A stretch of 64,000 nucleotides of DNA from Phorcus lineatus (Eukaryota; Mollusca; Gastropoda; Trochida; Trochidae). The DNA lies in NCBI GenBank assembly GCA_921293015.1, contig OV121091.1:8585755-8649754 (forward strand). The letters run 5' to 3'. The notes under the pieces were generated by a model, which saw only the letters and a program-made list of their open reading frames with translations, had not been told where the DNA came from and ran no database searches. A program made the translations under genes and the position numbers. Positions within the stretch are counted from its first letter, which is position 1. Each line of letters starts with the position of its first letter. Positions 12,331-22,565 of the stretch are shown here, one piece after another.

Positions 12331-12588
12331 GTTTGGCACTTTCCCAGCTCAGGTATATTCCATGCACTGTCCAATAGTCTAAATTGTTTCTCGATCTCTC
12401 TGGACAGCGAGATGAGGCTGAGTTGAACCGGGCAGCTGATGAATTGGCCCATCTTATCAACAGTACAACCTATAATAAAAGTGTTGATCTGCGTTTATTT
12501 AGATTGGATTCTTTGATGCTTATTTGCATTGACATAAGTACAAAATGTTAGGTTGAACATTTTTTACCATTTTGTTGTTCTTTTACAG
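12331..12588. other. Intron end before ACTR3 exon b
   Basis: No feature other than the 3' splice site, ttcttttacag, ending at 12588. Confidence 0.5.
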
Positions 12589-12762
12589 GAGAAGTACAGT
12601 TATGTCTGTCCAGACATTGCAAAAGAATTTGCAAAATATGACCAAGATCCAAGCAAATGGTTGAAAAAGTATGAAAGTACAAATGCAGTGACAAAACAGT
12701 CATTCTCAGTTGATGTTGGATATGAAAGATTTCTTGGACCAGAAATCTTTTTTCATCCTGAG
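12589..12762 (+). CDS. ACTR3: ACTR3 exon b (58 residues)
   Basis: Encodes [20 protein letters not shown] through to [18 protein letters not shown]. The block [14 protein letters not shown] is near-invariant in ARP3 and corresponds to an actin-fold segment of subdomains 3/4. The acceptor is ttttacag and the donor is GAG|gtaaag. Both ends are in phase 0, matching the neighbouring exons. Confidence 0.95.
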
Positions 12763-13390
12763 GTAAAGTAATTGAGCTTTTAGGTTATCAGATCTAAATG
12801 GTCATATGGGCCTTTGGCTTGGCCTGTTGTACGGCATCAATTGTTCGTCCTCTGGCATACATTTTTTACTTTTCCAAAAGCTATGGTGATGACCTCTTTC
12901 AAATATTGGTGTGTCTTCTTGGGATTTCTCTGGGTATTGGCTGGGGTTTGGTTGATGTTAATTTGGGATGGGAGGAATATATGGGGGAAAGTCAGAAAAT
13001 CGTGATAGGACATTGTGGGTGAGAAACGCTTTCAGTACTTACAGAGAGTATGTCCACAAGATGTAATAGTGCTTAAATGAATCAAAATACAGTTATTCCT
13101 TACTTTTGATTTTTTTGAAAGAATCTGTTTTCTATCTTGTATGATGATTTAAACAATATATGATTTTATTGACTTTAATATATGAGTTTAATCTGACTGT
13201 AGGCTGCTCTGCTCTTTTAAAACAGTTAATCGACGTTAGTCATCGTTACCTGTTACCTGTGACGGTGGTACGTTACCGTCGTATGGTTTATAAAATAAAA
13301 TATGACTTTATTGACTTTGTTCCAATTTTGTGTTCAATCTTATGCACTGACACTTGACAATTTTGGTGATGTATTTCACACGGAGAGGGG
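12763..13390. other. Intron; part of a dispersed repeat, no gene
   Basis: The part at about 12790-12900 (GGGCCTTTGGCTTGG, then a TTGTTCGTCCTC block, then TTTTACTTTTCCAAAAGC) resembles 36150-36230 and has the look of a common invertebrate dispersed repeat. Open frames here (for example 12798-13022) are not protein-like. A duplicated segment TATGAYTTTATTGACTTT occurs near 13159 and 13300. Confidence 0.4.
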
Positions 13391-14260
13391 AAGTCAATAA
13401 GTTCATAGATGTGGATATAAAACAGTAGCCAATGGTTGTGATATTGATTTTATTTTTCTATAAAGTCTCCCTGGACCTCGATGCACTTTGCCCATTTGTC
13501 TTTGAGATTGTCCATGCCCTTGCGGTAGAAGTTTTCTGGCTGACCCCTCAGCCATGCCTAAGTAGCTGCCTTGAGTTCATCATCATTGCCAATTCTTGAA
13601 CCAAGCAAGTGTGATTTCAAATTGTGAAACAGATAGAAGTAGCTTGGGGACAGATCTGGACTATAGGGGGATGGTTAACTTGTTCAAAGTCACATTGTTG
13701 AAGTGAACCTAACTGAAGCATTATTCCAGCTGTCAACATGCCAAGCCTCTTCTTCTTGATGGCTTCTTCTCAATTGCTTCAAAAAGTCAGCATGGTAGGC
13801 TCCTGTTATTGTAGTTTTAGGTGGTATAAGTATCATGCCCCTTGAATCCTAGAAAAATGGTCGCCATGATCTTGCCAGCAGAAGGCCGAGGTCTAAACTT
13901 CTTGAGCTTAAACAGGCCATCCATGGGTACATATTCCAAGGAGCTGCAACCCATCTTAACCTCAGCTAACCCTTTTGCAACAGTAGAATATTAAGGGGTT
14001 TCTTTCCCATACACATTGGGCAAAATGTTTGGTATTTTTGTCACATTCATCCCTTCTTTCATAATTGATGCTCAGCAGGATTCTCAATTATAGAACTTTC
14101 CAAGATTACAGGAGGTTACTTGTGTTAAACGGGCTGTAAATCTTAAGTAAACGATCGGGAAGGGTTTGTTAAGTCTGTAAACTGTCGTCTCAATAATGAC
14201 ATCATTGATGGTATCTTCAGGGGTGTCTCAATACTCACTGCTATGAACTTACTGTCTGCT
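13391..14260 (-). pseudogene. Decayed mariner-like transposase (MLE)
   Basis: On the minus strand, split over frames, one can read an FRPRPSAGKIMATIF block (about 13910-13860), a TTITGAYHADFLKQLR-like block (about 13820-13770), and YSPDLSPSYFYLFHNLKSHL (about 13670-13610), followed by the C-terminal GQPENFYRKGMDNLKDKWAK part ending near 13460. These are mariner motifs. In YSPDL-PSD-Y the last catalytic Asp of the DD34D triad is replaced by Tyr, and there are in-frame stops, so it is dead. Weak inverted termini share AAGTTCATAG (13398-13408 and, inverted, 14241-14250). At about 870 bp it is shorter than the usual 1.3 kb, so it carries a deletion. Confidence 0.8.
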
Positions 14261-14286
14261 TAGACATCAACAATTCAAAATCTGGA

Positions 14287-14725
14287 GACCTACAGAGCCA
14301 ATGGCTTTATTTTTATTCGTAGTTTTCTTAACCTTTTAACCCCTAATAACATTTAGACCACAGAGGCCACACCCTAACAAACATGTTTGGTCTCCTTTTC
14401 ATCTTCTTCTTCAGAAGAAAGAACTTTAGAAAGCTGAAATCTTGTGTAGAGACTACTTTGCTGAGGGAAATTCTAATTTATTGATGTAGTGACCCTTTGA
14501 CACCTAATAAGAGTCACAGGAGCCACACCCTAAAACCTATTTTTATCTCCTCGAGAAGTCAAAAGCCTTAAAATCTAAAATCTTGTGTAAGGAGTCCTCA
14601 GCTGATGAGGATTATGATAAATGGATTTGGTTATCTTGTAGCATAGTGATGTCGCGACTATTTATTAAATAAATTATGGATAGGCTGATGAGTTACAGAG
14701 CCAATGGCTCTATTTTTGAATCAGA
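14287..14725. repeat. Dispersed repeat family Q (copy 2)
   Basis: Bounded by similar blocks ACAGAGCCAATGGCTYTATTT at 14290 and 14697. In between lie tandem-like units with AAGCTGAAATCTTGTGTA, CACAGGAGCCACACCCTAAA and a TTTTATCTCCT block. It is the same family as 655-1000. GAGCCAATGGCTC is a short dyad at the edge. Confidence 0.55.
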
Positions 14726-14820
14726 GAATCGCAAATGCAGAATCAACATATTTTCATTTTAACATTTTATAGAAACTATTTTCCATTTTATTTCATTTCT
14801 TATATTTTTGTTTCCTACAG

Positions 14821-14913
14821 TTTTCAAACCCAGATTTCACTACTCCAATATCTGAAGTGGTCGATGATGTCATCCAGAATTGTCCTATTGATGTCCGACG
14901 AGGCCTTTACAAG
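14821..14913 (+). CDS. ACTR3: ACTR3 exon c (31 residues)
   Basis: Encodes [20 protein letters not shown] and [11 protein letters not shown]. This is the conserved ARP3 stretch with [11 protein letters not shown]. The acceptor is tttcctacag and the donor is AAG|gtaacc. It is phase 0 at both ends. The following intron is 18.9 kb and holds most of the large transposons. Confidence 0.95.
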
Positions 14914-15029
14914 GTAACCTTTTGTAATTCCCCCTTAACAAAGAAGCAATCAATATATCAATGTGTTCCATGAATAACTATTTTTGGTTCTTATAAGAAA
15001 TTTAATTGATGAGAATTGTTTTTACCTGC

Positions 15030-15500
15030 AGCCCTTTCAAGCCTGAAAGGCCCCCTGATGGGCTTGTGGCATTGTGAACAGTCATTTGCATTGCTTTACC
15101 AACCTACTTAAGTGGTACTTTTTGATATTTTCTGATTACTGAAATTTTTTTTAGCACATCTGGTCTGAAAGGCCCTATGTAGGCTTCTGACATAGCATGG
15201 TGTCCAGCAACCATCCATCTGTCCATCTGACCGGTGGTAAACTTTTCTCTGTTTCAATTTCTTCTCTATAATCATGGACTCAAGAAATATGAAATCTTGT
15301 GTACAGACTCCTTGACTAACAGCCACAACCTTAAAAACTTATTGTCATCTTCTCCAAAAGCAAAAGTCCTAGAAAACTGAAACCTTGTGTATAGACTCCT
15401 TAGCTCTTTGGGATTCTATTTTATAGATTTGGTGTCCATGTGACCCCAATTAAAGGTCACAGGGGCCATGCCGTGTAACCTATTATCTTATTTTCCAGAA
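15030..15500. repeat. Dispersed repeat family Q (copy 3)
   Basis: Two CTGAAAGGCCC-containing blocks (15045 and 15166) precede two AAAYCTTGTGTA-CAGACTCCTT units (about 15290 and 15385) and a GGTCACAGGGGCCATG block (15457). Non-coding. Confidence 0.5.
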
Positions 15501-16089
15501 TCAAAAAACACTGGAGAGTTTTATTATGACTCATCTCATCTTGAATGGACACGGATATATTGTAAGAAAATGTAATTTACATGACTTCCTGTTTGGAGCT
15601 ATGAATTTGTTAAGGGAGGCCCTTTTATGGTTTTAGAATGTTACCAATGTGGAAATATAAAAAATTATTAGAAAAGAACATCTTAAAAACATTAAGGTAT
15701 TTATAATGCTTTCTGATAATTTTGCAATTGAGAAATGCTCAAGCACAAGTTTTTCTCTCATGAAATATTGTGTGTAAATGATTATCTTCAAATTGGCCCC
15801 TCATGGTAATTCAAAAGGAAAAACATATGAGTTCTCTCAAAATCTTTTTATGAAAGAGTTGATTTTAAGCATGTAAATTGCTCTGTTAACATCTAAATTA
15901 ATCAAATTCAACAAACAATTATCTATTTGCATGAACATATGTCCCATTTGGACATGGATAGTTTCCAGAGCGAAAATGAAAAATTGCTTTAAAGATCTTT
16001 CTGAAAAAATGAAATACTGAATATTAAATAATGCGATATTAATAATAATCTTAATGTTTTATTACCCTTAAAGGAATTCATTTCAACAC
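15501..16089. other. No gene recognised
   Basis: AT-rich intron sequence. No protein similarity or structured repeat was seen. Confidence 0.4.
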
Positions 16090-17170
16090 AGGTTACATGT
16101 GATACATAAACCAAAACATTCTATTAATTTAAGGATCGTTTAATAGACGAAAGCTGAAAGGAATGGATGTATTTTTACCTCCATTGGTTTTAAAGTGGAT
16201 TAATAATATTTAGCAGAACAAATTCACCATACAATACATGATCAGGATCAGTCATATTCTTCAGGGAGAATTTCAAAACTCTTTACTCATAAAGATATGA
16301 TAAATTTGAAAAAGAAACTCCGGCAATTTTCCCAGCAATTTGAACAACTTTTTCTTAGTGAGGTTGTTAACAATAGATATGAAACCATTCCAACAATGGA
16401 AAGATAAAGTTAAATGCTCTCAATGAAAAAAATCATAAAAGAGGGATAATACACGTTCAATTACATTAAAAGATAGCTTGTGCATGAAATGTAATCTTTG
16501 GACATTTTTAAAGACTGCATCAGTATTAGCATTCCAATTTAATTTACTAGGTATCTATTATTGTGCCAAAGTACTTGTATTCATCTACAATCTCAAAGTT
16601 GGAGCTATTTATACAGACAGGGCTATTTATGTGTTGTTTGTTCCTGAAATGTATGATGAGTTCTTTAGCTTTTTTTACATTCAACATAAGGAAATTGTTC
16701 TCACACCAGGTTACAAAATGATTAACATTTTCTCAATAAGAAAGTTTATTTTCTGGAATAAGTCCAACTAACGCAGCATCGTCAGAAAATTTTACATTTA
16801 GATCGTGGGGTTACAACTAACACAATCATTGGTGTAGAGAGTGAATAAAACAGGTGAAAGGACACAACCAAGGAAATTGTTCTTCTACATTCACATTATC
16901 TATTTGGTATTTGTATACAAGATAGAAGACCTTGCAAAAATAAGCTTTACAAACTGAGGTCTAAAAGTTAAAAATTTCTCAATACATAATATCTTTTGCA
17001 ATTTACACATTATTCATGTCATACTAATTAGTTTTGCTAACAAGTTGGATGGCTTGATGTTATTGAATGCAGACGAGAAGTCTGCAATTAAAACTCTAAC
17101 ATATGATTTTGGAAGCTGTAAATGCTTATAAATACTGTTTAGAAAAGAGAGTTTAGCATCTTCAGCTAAA
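16090..17170 (-). pseudogene. Decayed LINE reverse transcriptase (L2/Rex1-like), 3' part
   Basis: On the minus strand, with frame changes, RT motifs appear in order: VLIADFSSAFNNIKPSNLLA (about 17105-17040, catalytic first Asp), GCVLSPVLFTLYTNDC (about 16880-16840, RT block 4/5), a SDDAALVG-like block (about 16795-16765, the active-site Asp pair), then a FHMKLLSFNV-like region and EKVVQIAGKIAG (about 16360-16330) and a C-terminal tail ending near 16150. The same C-terminal block occurs in better shape at 32455-32770 and in part at 36600-36809, so three copies of one LINE family sit in this gene. It has many stops and is dead. Confidence 0.75.
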
Positions 17171-18249
17171 CCATATCAATTCAAAATTGTCATGAAGATT
17201 CAAAATTATTAATGATGTGTCGTAATCAAATGTTTTGAGAATATATTTTTTAAATTTAGGAATGTTTTGAGAAAAGTGATGAAATTGTTAGAAAAATGTT
17301 AACAAGTCCTGTCCAGCTTATCATTTCTGAACTAATCATGGAATTTAGATAAATAATTACATGAAAGTATGTCCTGATCATTAATTTTGGAAAAGTTTTT
17401 GTTAAATGTTCCCTTTTTTGGCAAAAAAGTTGCCGACTGTTAGAAAACTGTTTCAAGTACTATCAGGCTCACAACTTCTTATGTCATAAAGGTAAGTCCT
17501 GATTGACATTACTTTTGTAAAATTTTGTTATTTTCATTAAGATGTGGTAACTGTTACAGAAATTTTACAAGTTCTGTCCAATTCATAACTTCTTAACTGA
17601 TCATCTGATTTTTGGTCAAAATTTGTCTGAAGACTTTTGATATGTATGAAATGTGTCATAAGTAAACACTTCGAAAATAATTTTTAGACAAAGGGGTTAT
17701 TGTGGAAGAAAATTGTCATGTCTGGATAAAAAAACATTTCTCTTGCTTATTAAAAGTCAATTCATCACAGAGATCCAGCAATACATGAAGAAAGATTTTA
17801 AAAGATAGATAATTTAAGATATAAATTTTTTTGGGCCAAAAATCAATGAAAATTTGGAAATTGTAGTTCGTGCAACAACAGTTTATCATTTTCTAGCTAT
17901 TTCTATGTATAAAGGATTCTGCTATTTTCATGTTTTGACTTCACGTTTTGTTTTTTTTTATATTGCATAATCACTTGTTTTTATTATTCAACTAATTGCA
18001 GTTCTTATTTTTAATCAACCGGAAATGCGTCACACTGATTTTGTATTTATGCCATTGTCACGTGACCTCTGCCTCTTTCTATTGTTTTCATGCATTGTTT
18101 GCCATCCATTGTTTTATTGCTGCCTTTGTTCTTGCCTTTACATCGTCTTTTATCGCCATGACAAACAGCCATCAGCAGGAAAGAACAAGAAAAGGGTCGA
18201 CAGAAACAGGAACGAGTTTCAGCTGACAACTTTGCAGCGAGAATGAACA
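17171..18249. other. No gene recognised; leads into the tyrosine-recombinase retroelement
   Basis: AT-rich. The last 200 bases (about 18040-18249) have more balanced base composition and include a basic Lys/Arg-rich reading (AGKNKKRVDRNRN) that may be the start of, or leader to, the retroelement gag. No terminal repeats were identified. Confidence 0.4.
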
Positions 18250-19027
18250 ATGTCACGCAACTTGGGACAGTTTTTTGACAGTGAGACATCAGTGCCTGAT
18301 AGTAGTGATGTGTGCATGCGTGTCGGTGCTATGTCCGGGAGTACGATCGCAGAACTACGGAAGGAAATCACCGAACTGAGAAGTAACTTCGACTTCTGCG
18401 TCTGATAGTTTGACAGAGGTATTGGTTAACGTGTCACCTTTCTTAGTGCAAGGAATTGCTTCTGACAGCTTACCCCACATTGACACAGCGTCTCCAGTCG
18501 CCTGGAAAATCAAAGAAGGTAAATATGTCAATTTGGCCGTGTTGCTTTTACCAAACCAGGAGCCCGGGGAATCCCGTTCCATTGATCTAAATGGAAACAC
18601 ACTCATTGTGAGAGACGACTCAAGAACTAATAGATCCCTGACGTTGCCAGAGTTTTTAGAGCCATTTGACATTTATGAAAGACTATTGTGCGGTTCTGAT
18701 GCTATGAAGCGCAGACAAATGGATATGCATCAACAAACCTGCATCATATTGGCCAGATACTATGGGGGCTCTACCCACTATGACTATCATAAGTTCTCGT
18801 GTAGCAGCTTATGCTGAACAAGGTGTTCCAGTTAACTGGGGGTTACGAGATATTAACTTTTGGACTTTAGTGACATCTGGCAAATGTGTGAGAACTTGCG
18901 ATATTTGCGACAGCGTGACACACAACTCCGAGATGTGTCCGCAGCCTGTCCATCAACAATTTGGTAGGAGTCAGTTCACACTGTACGATTCCAAGCAGCC
19001 CTCCCCAGTGAACTATTCACTACTGTA
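18250..19027 (+). pseudogene. Gag-like ORF1 of the YR retroelement
   Basis: Begins MSRNLGQFFDSETSVPDSSD at 18250 with a short coiled-coil-like part (AELRKEITELRSNF). It shifts frame near 18395 into the block LVQGIASDSLPHIDTASPVA, and shifts again near 18765. The C-terminal part has WGLRDINFWTLVTSGKCVRT followed by CDICDSVTHNSEMCP, a Cys/His cluster of the kind seen in retroelement gag proteins. It would package the element RNA. Two frameshifts make it non-functional. Confidence 0.65.
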
Positions 19028-19164
19028 AGATCTTTTGTAAGATCATCCCGACCCTGAGTTTGTGAGTTACCTTTTGTCAGGACTCACTCATGGTTTTGAT
19101 CCTAAAGTACAGCTGTTACCAGATTCCTCACATGAGTGTAAAAACAATTTGAGTGCGAAAAAAA

Positions 19165-20536
19165 GGTCCTGTAAGTGTTACAGAATTAGTTCACAGAGAG
19201 GTTCTTAATAACTATGTGATTGGACCATTTGGATCTCCTCAATTTCCAGAATAAAGAATAAGCCCACTTGGTCTCGCTATTGGAAAATATAGTTTGAAGA
19301 AAGACTTATTTTGGACCTGTTTGCCCCACACGGATCACTAGCCATACCAAGAATAAATGAGCTCATTGAAAAGAACTGTTGTTCCCTAACTTACAACACT
19401 ATTGATCAGGCTATTTCCCAAATTAATATGTTCCACATCACTGATGCTTTCAAACAATACCACTCTGTGAAAATACCTGGCCTTTTTTTGTTTTTAAATC
19501 GGACAAGAACTATTATTTCTACACTAGATTTGCTTTTGGGTGCATATCCAGTCCAGTCATTTTTGACACTCTTTCACAAGCTCTATGTTGGATTCTGGAG
19601 AATAAATATCATGTAGACTTTGTGTTACACCTGTTGGATGATTTCCTGCCAATTGATGCACCAGTAGTGCAAGCTCACCAAGACGACCCTGTTTGAGCTC
19701 TTCAATGTCCTCAACATTCCACTATCATCCCGCAAGTCCAGCGACCGAGATTGAATACTTGGGTAAAATTTTAAACTCCCATACTACGACAGCAAGACTT
19801 CCAGAGGACGCGATGGTTCGTTTAAGAGAGTTCATCCAATCTTTTGGACAAAGGAGAAAATGTACAAAGAAAGAGTTGCTGTCTCTGTTGGGCCATATGA
19901 ACTTTGCATGCAGAGTAATCCTACCTGTCTGATAACTTGTCTACTAAAGTGTCAGAACTCCATCATCATGTGCCTATATCTAGTGCCTGCAGAACTGATC
20001 GAAGTATGTGGCAAAAGTTCTTAGCTAAATGGAGTGGTGTATCATTCTTTCATGATGACAATGTCACCTTGGCACCCGAAATACAACTCTTTACTGACAC
20101 AGCTACAACTGTTGGTCATGGTGAATTTTATCAAAATGCATGATTTTATCAAAGATGGTCTGAGTTGTCAAATGTTATGAAATCTAAACCATCTAATGCT
20201 TGGTTGGAACTGTATCCTACTGTTATAGCTACCATACTTTGGGGCAATCAGTGGGAAAGGAAACGGGTGACTTTTTTATGTGACAATCAAACCACTGTTG
20301 AGATCATAAACAAAGGTCCTTCCAAATGTCTCCTTACAATGTCCTTAGTACGTACACTAACATGGCATGCAGCTAAGGGTAATTTTGTCATTAGAGCAAG
20401 ACATTGTCCAGGGAAAGACAGCAACATTGCTGATGCACTCGCACGGTTGCAGATGGATCACTTAAGACAGCTGGCTCACTGGTCCGCCCTGAGACCAACC
20501 AATTGCCCACACAGCTACGACGTAATGTGGACTTGA
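19165..20536 (+). pseudogene. Reverse transcriptase and RNase H of the YR retroelement
   Basis: The RT part begins in VGPFGSPP-type sequence near 19215. It continues with LDLFAPHGSL...PRINELIEKN (19311 on), ITDAFKQYHS (about 19440, normally the first catalytic Asp block) and VLHLLDDFL (about 19625-19650, the LDD active-site pair). It then passes the connection region with ATEIEYLGKILNSHT (about 19740) and KKELLSLLGHMNFACRV (19870-19920). RNase H follows from about 20070 with LFTDTATTVGHGEF, then LCDNQTTVEIINKG (about 20278-20320) and ARHCPGKDSNIADALARLQM (about 20395-20455). At least four frameshifts or stops separate the blocks. Confidence 0.75.
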
Positions 20537-21369
20537 ACAGTCACCCGCAGCGCTTATGGTAAGCAGCAATCAGCTACAACACTAGAGATACTTATGCCAC
20601 TGGATTTCAATGCTTTCTTCAATTCCTGTTAATGTTCAACATGTACACTACATTTGGCAGACCTCATTGATTACCTCCTGTGAGTGGAGTGCACTTGGAA
20701 TATTTCATTGCCTATTGTTTTGGAGTGCTTCGATTGAAACACGATACGGTAAAAACTTACTTGGCAGTAATCAGATTCACGTACTTGGAGGCTGGTGTAA
20801 GAACGCTATTTGATAACACCAACTTTGAATAATCAAATCGCCTACAGGCCTTGTTATAGGGTTATGAGAGACTGAACGCCACTAAAACTGACCCTTTCCG
20901 ACAAGGCGTCACCATCTCCTTGTTTGCCACTAAGAAGGAAGTGTGCCCAGTAATGGTGTTGTGTAAATTAGTAAAATGCCGTATTATCTGTGGAGGACAA
21001 CCTAGGGATCCCTGGTTTGTCGATCCCAAAAACACTGTGATCAACAGGAAGACATTTCTAAATAATTTATCTTTGTTGTTAAAACACCTTGGACTCAATC
21101 AATCTCTATATTCAGGCCATTCCTTTCGAATTGGAATGGCCACTACTGCAGCGAAAGTGAGAATGGAGGACCATCTAATCAAAACACTTGCACGTTGGCA
21201 TCGGATTGCTTTACCCGCTACGTTGGAACTCCAGAAACAGTCCTCAGAGCAGCCCAACTTTCTCTATGCAACACTTGTTAGTTCTCGCCAGTGTGTAGTA
21301 GTGTTGTGCACGTCAATAATCGCATGTATCTTTGCTGATGTCTTCTATGTGCATTTTAACTCATGCTAA
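20537..21369 (+). pseudogene. Tyrosine recombinase of the YR retroelement
   Basis: An N-terminal SAM-like part (reading DTYATGFQCFLQFLL near 20585-20630) is followed, after frame changes, by the catalytic domain. SGHSFRIGMATTAA (about 21114-21155) is the conserved HxxR block, and DHLIKTLARW (21170-21200) precedes the nucleophile. In the main frame the tyrosine is missing, but a 1-nt shift just after ARW restores TRYVGTPETVLRAAQLSLC, which contains the expected Tyr (about 21215). So the active site is split by a frameshift. The enzyme would insert the circular cDNA without an integrase. Confidence 0.75.
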
Positions 21370-21709
21370 CTCTGTAACCCCTATATCTTTTATCTGATTG
21401 ACCTGCTTGGATACTATTTGATATTTTCCTGGAAACACCTTTTCCTACATGTAATTTTTATTTTTTGTTTTATTTACTAAGTCTTCTTTTTTTGTAAGAC
21501 CACATATGTCTCCCCTTGTATCCCTTGATATTTTCTTCCTGCAACACTCAATTTATTTATTTTAGTACAATTTCTACAAATTCATTTCAATTCATTTCAA
21601 TACTTAAGCATATTCCTTGGGGGCTCTCAGTGACAAATCTCATTTTGGGCCTTCAGCTATTACCCAGGAAAATAGCTTTGTGTACCCCCAAGGCATATTC
21701 TTTCATCAC
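21370..21709. other. No gene recognised
   Basis: T-rich sequence between the YR element and a LINE remnant. It includes a short duplication (TTCATTTCAA twice, about 21581-21600). Confidence 0.4.
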
Positions 21710-21870
21710 TCCACCACAGCTGCCATTCGCACTGTCACCCCTATCACCCCACCACAGCTGCCATTCGCGCTGACTCCCTTCCTATCACAGCTGCCATTCG
21801 CGCTGACTCCCTTCCCACCACAGCTGCCATTTGCGCTGACACCCTTCCAATCACAGTTGCCAATCTTACC
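21710..21870 (+). repeat. Minisatellite, about 33-bp unit, about 4-5 copies
   Basis: Units read CACAGCTGCCATTYGCGCTG followed by ACTCCCTTCCYAYCA. Starts lie near 21714, 21750, 21786, 21819 and 21852. The unit is close to a multiple of three, so it can be read as repeats of QLPFALTPF. It sits directly before the endonuclease part of a LINE. Confidence 0.75.
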
Positions 21871-22565
21871 TACCTTTGTCTTATCAAATGTTCGATCACT
21901 TAGGAACAAACTGTCAGTTGTCTTTTGTGTTTTACAGAATCCTGGCTAAATAACACTATTGATGATAGCACCCTTGCACTTCCCGGATTTGGCGTCCCCA
22001 TAAGATTAGCCAGAAGGGTAGAGGCAAGACCATTGGGGGTGGTGTATGCATTAAGTAAATGAGCGGTGGTGCAAGAACTACGTTATCAGAGACAGGCTGT
22101 GTGCACCAGATATAGAACAGTGGCTATAAGGTTGCTTTGATTGTACAGACTGGGACATGTTTTTTAGCCACAGCGACGACCCATGCGTGATCACTGACAC
22201 CATCACTAGTTATATTAACTTCTGTGTGAACAGTATTATCCCGGAAAAGGTAATTAAGATTTTTCCAAACAGCCAGCCTTGGGTAACAAATGAACTTAAA
22301 CTACTCCTCATTGAAAAGAAACGATTATTCTGTGTTAAAGGGATATTACAGCTTAAAGAAAAAAACGGAAAAAAATTAATATTCAGATTAAGCAATGTAA
22401 AAACAATTATAAAGAGAAAGTTAAGCCCAATTCACGGTGAACAACAGCTGACAAGCATGGCTAGGTGTGAAGAACATGATCGGCTGTTCAAAGATCCGTT
22501 CTCCAATCAACTCAAGAGACGATCAGAAACATGTTGAGGAATTGAACAACTTCTACGCAAGATTT
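21871..22565 (+). pseudogene. LINE ORF2 fragment (endonuclease and linker), L2/Rex1-like
   Basis: Starts with FVLSNVRSLRNKL (21880-21915), the usual first endonuclease block (N-x-RSLxNK). A frame change leads to ESWLNNTIDDSTLALPGFGV (about 21942-22000, the catalytic E-S/T-W-L block). A deletion follows, then the linker before RT from 22157, with DPCVITDTITSYINFCVNSI and PWVTNELKLLLIEKKRLF, ending in VEELNNFYARF near 22560. It is cut off there by the start of the piggyBac-linked array copy P3. No RT core is left. Confidence 0.7.

Larger units (their letters stand above)
18250..21369 (+). mobile_element. Tyrosine-recombinase retrotransposon (Ngaro/DIRS class), decayed
   Basis: One strand carries, in order, a gag with a zinc-knuckle-like Cys cluster, reverse transcriptase, RNase H and a tyrosine recombinase. 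That gene order defines the YR retrotransposons (DIRS order; Ngaro-type protein sequences). All four regions are readable but broken by frameshifts and stops. The terminal split or inverted repeats typical of the class were not located by eye, so the outer boundaries are those of the coding parts. Confidence 0.8.

Noticed and set aside
12798-13022. Hydrophobic 74-codon frame after ACTR3 exon b
   Set aside because: The DNA belongs to a dispersed non-coding repeat also seen at 36150-36230. Hydrophobicity is a by-product of T-rich sequence.
21710-21870. Possible CRISPR-like array
   Set aside because: Adjacent 33-bp units have no unique spacers. This is a eukaryotic minisatellite.
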